From contig OX485805.1 in assembly GCA_950295325.1 (NCBI GenBank), positions 37,001,501-37,065,500 on the forward strand: 64,000 bases of DNA, given 5' to 3'. The translations under genes were made by a program, and so were the position numbers. Source of the DNA: Polytrichum commune. Taxonomy: Eukaryota; Streptophyta; Polytrichopsida; Polytrichales; Polytrichaceae. The notes under the pieces were generated by a model, which was not told the DNA's origin, made no database searches, and was given only the letters and a program-made list of their open reading frames with translations. This document shows, in pieces, positions 56,739 to 64,000 of the stretch. Position 1 is the stretch's first letter; every line of letters begins with the position of its first letter.

Positions 56739-59700
56739 CACTCAAACGGTGGCCAAAAGTGAGGACCCAAAAAAGAAATAAAATGATATTCCCAAAATTA
56801 GGGTTCCTCGTGACTAAGCCACGACCATAATGGCCATTTAAGTTCCACCTGGCACAAGTGGTTGAACACGTGGCATGCATACATACATATGTATCCCACT
56901 TTCCCACTTTACGGTTGTGGGTTGCTGCATAACTTAGAATTGGCCCATGGTATCCGATTCTCCCCTTAAAGGCCCATTCATTTTCGTGTTTCCCACAAAT
57001 GTCCCCAAGGAACTCCGTCGAGCCTCAATCATTCCGAGAGTATATAGACATTGCACGAAAAATAATCATATAATGTGCCTATCCAACTAGTGTGGATACT
57101 AGGAATCATAAACCCGTATCGGTGACACAAAATGACAACATGTCCATGCTTTTAAAGAAATATACGTTTTAAGTGAAGTGGATATATGCCGCTTGATGTT
57201 GTTGAGATGAAGTTATTATCTTAATGATGCCCGCCTATTTGATTGAATATGCCGTAAAAGGATTGCAATGCATCCATACTCCATAAGGAATCTCAAGTGA
57301 CACCAAGGATATTCTCGTGATGCGAGATCTACTTACTAAGATATCTCACCTTCACAATACATTCAAATTGTGTGGACTCTTTCCTTGGAGCATCTCTACT
57401 CATGGGATGGGGCTAGAACTTGTGCCATTCGGGTGGGCCCCAGTCAGCCGAGTCATGACCCTATCATGGGAGGGAAGGGGTCTCAAGGCCGGGGCCCACA
57501 ATCCAACACCCTGGGCAGCCCCATCAATTTTTAATTTTTGATCCAGACTGACAATTGTTGGATGTATAAAAAATCGCTCTTACATTCTTGAAGGCCACTC
57601 GTCCACAAATCCCATATTTGGTGTTCTTCACCTTGAAGACCCACATTCAATTACATGTTCACTTCGCCTTAGTAAACAAGCAATTGACTAGGATTTCATT
57701 CTTGAAATGAAACCGAAAGCATGTGTATGAATGTCAATAAAGGAATTGTAATGAACTTGGAAGTAAAACATATTACAAAATACTCATTAGCATTGAGGTT
57801 ATAATGAAAGGGTCATTTTGTCGTTCTAAAATGAAAATTATATTATCGTGCTATTTTTAGTTAATTTAGTTTATAATAGTTCAGTTTATGACTTCTACTT
57901 TCACAAGTATTCATTCATATTTGAACTAATTAAGCATGGTTGATATAATTAGGTTTAAATACCTTGGTGAGCATAGTTTTTAATTTTATTATAGTTAATT
58001 AGGTTTGATACATCTAATTACAGTTATTATGACTTGACATTGTTTCTCCACTATCACCTCTTCTATTGGGCCTATAGTACCCAACACATGGTCAGTGAAG
58101 ATAGGTACCAATCTCTCAAGGCACGAGGTATTGGGGTTCAAAGACATTGGGTTCCAATTACAGCATATGGAGGTTTTCTCTCCTCACAACAAGTTATCCA
58201 CGATTGCAACACTCCCAATCTCTTAGATGGGTTTCCATGCTCCACTAAACCAAGATGCCCATCCAACTTATAGGTTCAGAAAAGCAATGCGCCATAATCT
58301 AGCAGCACCCATGGCTCATGGACAGTTCTTATGTGGTCTAAATAATTGCCATTCTATATCCAAGATTTGAAATGTTAATCAACATTGCCTCCAAGGAGGA
58401 CCATGTCACAACTGGTGACGTACCACTTTGCACATGCCTTGACTTCACAAAAAAAACCATCTCAGTTGTTGGGAAGGAATGGGAAAATAATGTATTGCAT
58501 ACATCTTTCTTATGTGTTTAGAATTTTGTGCAAGGTGAATTACAACCGTGACAAGTTCATTCACGCTCCAACGTACTCCTATAATTAGGTCATGCAGCTA
58601 CTTGAACTTGCATGTGTGATTAAAGTGTGAACAATATTCAAAGTATTGTGTTCAATTGCATGTTTGAGAATTTCAGTAAGTGACATGTATTGGTGTGGAT
58701 TGCCATGATATAAATAAGCAATGTATTGATAGTTTCTGAAAGCATCCATGATAATAGGCTCCCTCCACTCTCGAATATCAAAATGCAATTACTTTATAAT
58801 TAAAAATTTGAGATCACAAGTACCAATTTTAGAATTTAAACCGTACAATTATGAATATTTATCAAATTTGGTAGATATTACTTCTCATGTGTTACCAATG
58901 CGGCTCATCGCTCATGTCTTAGCTTCCCTTGTCGATTCCACACATTGAGACTTCCAAAGATATGTTGTGGTACATAGTCTACGTTGGTCTTGAATTCAAT
59001 ATGCACACCTCTATTCCGTGCAATTGTTATGGTTGTTTCAATCTTTCCACCATATTTGACCAATGTAGAAACATGTACTCCATATTCCACCCATGGGTAC
59101 ACATACCCACAACTATAATTTAGTACGTTAGTACCATGGATTTTTGTCAAGGCACTAGTCATTGAGGTGGAAGGACTTCATTTCACCTCTACAAACAATA
59201 TTGGAACCCCCTTTAACAATATCTTACAAATGATTTACAAACAAAGTTTCCTCCGTGGATGCCACATTGTTGGAAAGATGACGACATATGGTCGCAAACA
59301 AGCAAAATCTATCTTCCTCGTTCCGCCTCCCGATGTTCCTCCCCTCTTTCCCTATAGTTAACTCCTCCTCTCTCTTGCTTCGTTCATACCTTATGTGCTT
59401 TTTGGGTCTTCCCTTGCCCTCATGTACATTGTGTTTGAGGAAACTCTAGTAAGTTTTAAAACCATGATCATGTGTTTCAGGGAAAATATTAGAGGCATTC
59501 AATAAACAACGAAATCATCATGTGCAAATAATTCATGAAAACAAAAGACAAGTAACTAGTACACTAATTATCCCAATTAGTGCGTGTGGTACTTATTTCC
59601 AAAACATGAGCTATTTTGCTAAGCCTCAAAATTAGAAGGTCCGAACTTTTTATCGAGTGATCCTAAATTCATGAACACATGCTCATTTACCTTGTTTTTT

Positions 59701-61744
59701 CAAGAAATTTTATGCATGCTCTAAGTTGTTTGTAGAGTGATAATTTTTTTTTATATATGAAGTGGATAGTGCCAAGATGAATAGTGCCAAGATGAATAGT
59801 GCCAATACTTTCAGTGAATTACGCTACTGTGAATACTATTTTCAATGAATAGTATCAGATGAATAATGCTTTCTACATCTTTTGGTGTCACTAATTTCAT
59901 AGTGTGAAGAACTCTGATATCACCTTTATTAATTTCCCATACACACTATTAACCTTCCCTCACTAATTGAGGTAATTAGTGTAGTCAAGACAATAATTAT
60001 TGAAGTTACATTCTTGATTGTCCAATGTATCTTTGATTTTTTTAATAGTCACAACTATCTAAAAATAGACACAACTATCATCATAACATTTAGTATTGGC
60101 CCTCACGCTACCTTCGCAGATGAGCATGGAATACCAAAATCAACATTTGATGCTTCTCTCAAACACAACACTTTAGACAAAACGTAGACTATATTTGTGT
60201 TGTTTAAGTGTTTACTTTCATTAAATAAGATGAATTTGACTTTGATAAAATGGCAAGGTGGACAAAGCGGAAGGGTAAGTAGATATAATCATAGGTTATA
60301 ATCTAATGATATATTCCAATCTAACAATATCCAATGGGCTATAGAATTGGTAGAAAGTACCCAAGGGTCAAAAAGGTTGGCGGACCTTGTTAAAAAGCCT
60401 TCCACGGTTTTATGCCTTCTCTTCTTTCCAATATGGTGGAGAGCATCACTCAAGAGGGTCCTTGAGCAAAACAAAACTACTTATCTAAGAGGACTTAGAA
60501 GATTGAGGGTGGCCCATGGATGAGTATTGTGGAGAATCTATACATCACAAACATCACATACGGTGGAAGAAATATCATCCATTGCAACTTTTCATTACGA
60601 CTTGTCCTTTGCAACTTCAACATATCCAACATCATGTATTTTTTAGGGCTTGAGGTGGGGGAACAAAAGCCAATGAGTATTGTATGTGACAACGGGTGTA
60701 TCAAAATCACTTTGATGAGCTTAACTGAATACTCTATTGCAATTTCACATGATTCGTAACGTTACTAAGCAATGTGATTTCATTTTGTGGGCCCTAGAAA
60801 TGTAACCATGGGATGGGAAACCCTACACATGTAGGTTCAAATTCAAAATGAACTCCCAACATCGCATGGTTATATGCCTAGGGCTCACAACTACTTAGTG
60901 GTGTTGTATTGTGCTTGAATACCATAATACATAATTACCTAGAAAGACCAATTTCAAGAATAACATCAATGTGAGCATTCCGACTCAACAAATGCACTCA
61001 ATTTGTACATGCGAGCCATGGGCTTTACCATGTAGGCCCCTTACTTGGCCACACAAATTAACTTGGCTAATGGGAATGGAGATATGGAAGCCGAGACTTG
61101 AAGAGGATGGGAAGGCAAGGGAGGGAGGTTTATGTAGGGTAACAATGTCCTACTAAGTGTTGGATTATAAAACAATCATAATTCTTGTTGCCCATGAAAT
61201 GTGGTGTTAAAACCACGTTTGGCTTAATCATAATTCATCTCCCCCAAACTTTGACCTTGAATTTCTCCTACGGTAACAAGTTAATACGATCAACCGTGTC
61301 TACCATGCTTAACACATTGTAGAAGTACATCGAATAAAGAGTTGAAGTTGTGGTTAGCATTTAATGTGTTTTCTCCATGAAAACAAAAACAAAACAAAAC
61401 AAACTCCAATCTCAACCATCCCTAGTATAAATAACCCTTACAAACAACTAGAACCAAGTGTGCTCGGCTTTTCCTTTTCTTTTAATGAGCAAACATTTCC
61501 TTGAGGTTTTTGCGACTTGGGACATGTCCAAATTTTCGAGCATCCCATAGGCTTGTGAAGCCTTTTGATGCAATCAAACACATCAATAATGATCATGCAT
61601 TGGTGGCTTCCCACCGCCAACACGGTCATGAGTTGCTAAAGAGTCCATGTATATTGTTGAGTCAAAAACACAAAGAGTCTCTTTCTCACACCGTATTTCA
61701 TGTTCACACTAGCTACGCTCTCATTTGTTGGGTCAACAAATACC
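56739..61744. other. Gene-free DNA
   Basis: AT-rich apart from a GC-rich patch at 57400-57530. A 17-bp tandem repeat ('agtgccaagatgaat') occurs three times at about 59768-59808. Frames such as 60520-60759 and 58905-59162 resemble no known protein. Confidence 0.45.
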
Positions 61745-61853
61745 CTCGAGAGTTGGGTTTCGAAGCTCCTTTCCTTTTGAACACCTCGAGAGTCAAGTTG
61801 AGACCTCCTTTCCGTTTGAATGACTCGAGAGTTGAGTTTGTGACCTCCTTTCC
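61745..61853 (+). repeat. Tandem repeat of 39-40 bp, ~2.8 units
   Basis: Units start with CTCGAGAGT at 61745, 61785 and 61824, and each contains CTCCTTTCC. The periods are 40 and 39, so the repeat does not keep a single reading frame. It lies inside a 143-codon open stretch (61501-61932) that has no recognisable domain. Confidence 0.75.
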
Positions 61854-62592
61854 ATCGTCCCAATACGAAGTGCATGCATTTGACAACTACGTTGATGACA
61901 TCCATGAGGTACAACACATGTACTCCGGATAGTCGTCCTTGCCTTCCAAGTAAGGTTGTTGTTACATGTGCAAACACAAATACAACAAAGTCGAATGAAT
62001 GTCCCATGGGTCCCACTCTTGTATACATTTTTTTTTTTTTGCATTGTGAAGCATTACTACCTATTGCCGGCCATGGGGGAGCACCCACCCGCCCTAGACT
62101 AAGTTAGGTCTCATGATTTCACGCATCGTCACTTTTGCTTATCCCACGAGTCCCGAGGTTCAACCCTTGTACATTCTTTGAATGCTATCTATCTTTCTTG
62201 TGAGCTTCGTATAAAAAGGCTCAATCTAACTTATAAGTCACCACCCTCACATCCATAATCGTCCATGGCCACACAACAACCAATGGGGAGGAATGTGAGC
62301 CATTTCAACCACTACTTAGGCGTCCCTACGTCATTGAATTGCTTCACGTCCTTCTTCCACTATCATTGATATATCTTCTTATTAATATGCTACTTTGATG
62401 AGTTGTCTAAAGTTTGATTTTGAATTGGTGATTTGTAAAACTGAACCGGTTCATTTGTAACTACATTGCTTATTCGATTTAATGTGATGTAAAATACATG
62501 ATAATAACAAAGTCTTGTAAGATGTCTCATGTAGCAACATGTGTTCTAATGTCACCTTCTCTAGTCACCACCTGTAGATTGCAAGGTGATTT

Positions 62593-62812
62593 AGTGTCCA
62601 AGGGGATTTGAGGGCATAATTGGTCAAAATCCTAGTGTTTCCAAGTCCAACCGGTTACATGTTGTGATCTTTCAATTTTTCTTCATTAATTTGAGGTATG
62701 TTCCACAAATTCCTCCAGAGTGGTCAATAAATTTTCAGAAGTCTTTAACTTCAACCGGTTATTCCTCAATCTCAACCACTTCATTTGTAACTAGCGGTCG
62801 GTTCTCCCTGTT
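62593..62812 (+). mobile_element. hAT-like MITE R1, plus-strand copy
   Basis: Starts AGTGTCCAAGGGGATTTG and ends CGGTTCTCCCTG, with the family's internal 'aacttcaaccggttatt' and 'tcatttgtaacta' blocks. No clear target duplication. Confidence 0.65.
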
Positions 62813-63600
62813 ATTTGTGTGAGCCACACTAAATCAAATTTACAATATAGCTTCATGATCTCCCCATTCATTGTCACACAAGGAGGAAACCTTCAACCTA
62901 AAGTGGGAACAATATGAGGTAGATGGCTCTCAAATGCACCCCTCCCCCCCCCCCAGTCGACTAGCACACTTCTCCTAGCATACGAAACAACCAATTAGTA
63001 CAAGATGGTTAGCAAATCCAAATCGAGGCCATAGCCACTTGCCTCGTCATTCTTGGAGCTCATCTGAATGCACTATCAAAGTGAAGATTCTTGTGCTCAT
63101 TATATGGTCATATGTGTCCCTCCCCCTCCCCCCTCCCTCCCATTACGTTGATTATTGAACCTAGAATCGTTATTCACATTTTGAGCACACGATCTCATTT
63201 TTTTGAGCATGTGTCTTTTTGACATTCTTCTCGGAGCCACACCAGAACAAAGACTACTCAGAAGTAGGTGTCCGATTAAGATAAGCAACCAAATTAGGCA
63301 TGTCTACCTTTACTACATCATTTATTGTATTGTTTCGCGAAGTTTTTACCTTGGTTCTTGTTGCCAACTTCTAGGTCTGCCATTTCCTCCAAACCTTGAA
63401 ACTTTGTAAAGAAATTCGGAGACTTTGGAATTGCCTTGAAGAGGGAGCGACTAGGGAATAGCGAGCACGAATTGTTCACGATGTGCAAGACTTGTTTAAT
63501 TAGTTCAGTCTTATCGACATGCGGACCAAGCGATCGAGCAATTTGTTTTGTTTTGTGGACTTCGCAAAGGAAAAAAAATTGCAAATGCTGGGGGAAAAAG
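62813..63600. other. Gene-free DNA left of the tRNA gene
   Basis: C-runs at 62941-62954 and 63121-63131. Nothing else is supported. The A-run at 63595-63599 is the tRNA terminator when read on the minus strand. Confidence 0.45.
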
Positions 63601-63671
63601 GGGCACTGCGAGAATCGAACTCGCGACCTCTCGCACCCAAAGCGAGAATCATACCACTAGACCAAGTGCCC
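63601..63671 (-). tRNA. tRNA-Pro (anticodon UGG)
   Basis: Reads CCA (Pro) codons. On the minus strand the 71 bases form a full cloverleaf. The acceptor pair is GGGCACT/AGTGCCC. The anticodon stem is CTCGC/GCGAG around loop TTTGGGT, so the anticodon is TGG. The T arm is GCGAG-TTCGATT-CTCGC. The A box TGGTCTAGTGG matches the Pol III consensus, the B box is close (AGTTCGATTCT), and a run of five T follows directly. It has no intron and no encoded CCA. It resembles nuclear plant tRNA-Pro rather than the plastid gene, and it appears functional. Confidence 0.95.
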
Positions 63672-64000
63672 GATGCTCAAGACATGGTGGAAGGGGTATG
63701 ATTGGAGACCCTGACAAGATAAACTTCGTTGTTTGTGCGGAACTTGAACCTACAACGAGCCCTTAGTTGAATTAGGGTTTTAGAACGGTTTGCGAATTCA
63801 ATGCTCATGCTTGTTGGAAAAGGTGCAACTAACTTAAATGGTGGGTTGGCACAAGGGGTCCAATCACAATGCCTAAGAAACTACCGGGTCCAAGCCTTTG
63901 AAATAGACCTACGTTTGAACCCGAGATGGGAACGTGACCTTGAACTTTCACATTGGTTTCCCACACTAGGATAGGCTTTCGCTCGAGCGAGGACAAAGGA
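63672..64000. other. Gene-free DNA to the right edge
   Basis: No gene or repeat could be identified in these last 329 bases. Confidence 0.45.

Noticed and set aside
57390-57540. MITE starting GAGCATCTCTACTC
   Set aside because: Left end resembles Harbinger-type termini, but no inverted partner is found on the right side.
63720-63760. Second tRNA-like segment after tRNA-Pro
   Set aside because: Has a 'gaacttgaacc' T-arm-like word but no acceptor or anticodon stem.

Overview
The window looks like land-plant nuclear DNA. It has intron-rich genes with GT-AG splice sites, a chloroplast-type glutamate-cysteine ligase, a plant F-box protein, a nuclear tRNA-Pro(UGG), a plant-type Copia element, a LINE remnant and many MITE-like foldback elements. 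Gene density is very low: three cellular protein genes and one tRNA in 64 kb. The ligase has only one of the two regulatory cysteine pairs known from rosid enzymes, which argues against a rosid. The F-box protein is of a kind I associate with bryophytes, lycophytes or ferns, but I cannot name the organism.

Layout. 1-2000: 5' end of a protein disulfide isomerase-like gene on the minus strand (first exon only; the gene continues past the left edge), with three ~230-bp tandem repeats in its first intron. 2-15.6 kb: no supported gene; dispersed and tandem repeats, a hAT-like MITE with an 8-bp target duplication, and an array of spaced palindromes. 15.8-17 kb: single-exon F-box gene, minus strand. 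17-26 kb: no supported gene; inverted repeats, two nested MITE-like elements and several dispersed repeat families. 26.2-34 kb: GSH1 (glutamate-cysteine ligase), plus strand, 15 coding exons whose joins all keep frame and give 526 residues; a probable 5' leader exon with a small upstream ORF lies about 2.2 kb upstream, across a leader intron made of degenerate tandem repeats. 34-45.4 kb: repeats, including a tandem multimer of the hAT-like MITE bounded by a single 8-bp duplication and a ~440-bp foldback element with ~100-bp arms. 45.4-49.2 kb: a complete Copia LTR element with LTRs that look identical and a 5-bp target duplication. Its internal region has a frameshifting deletion that removes integrase and most of reverse transcriptase. 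49.2-63.6 kb: LINE 3' remnant, two related small hairpin MITEs, a Harbinger-like MITE with near-perfect terminal repeats, microsatellites and further MITE copies. 63.6 kb: tRNA-Pro(UGG), minus strand.

The genes do not form an operon-like unit. GSH1 (chloroplast glutathione synthesis) and the PDI-like gene (ER oxidative folding) both involve thiol chemistry, but nothing here links them functionally. The most distinctive content is the mobile and repeat DNA: a recently moved but enzymatically incomplete Copia element, and a MITE that has multimerised inside one target duplication. Positions of diverged repeats are approximate because I aligned them by eye.
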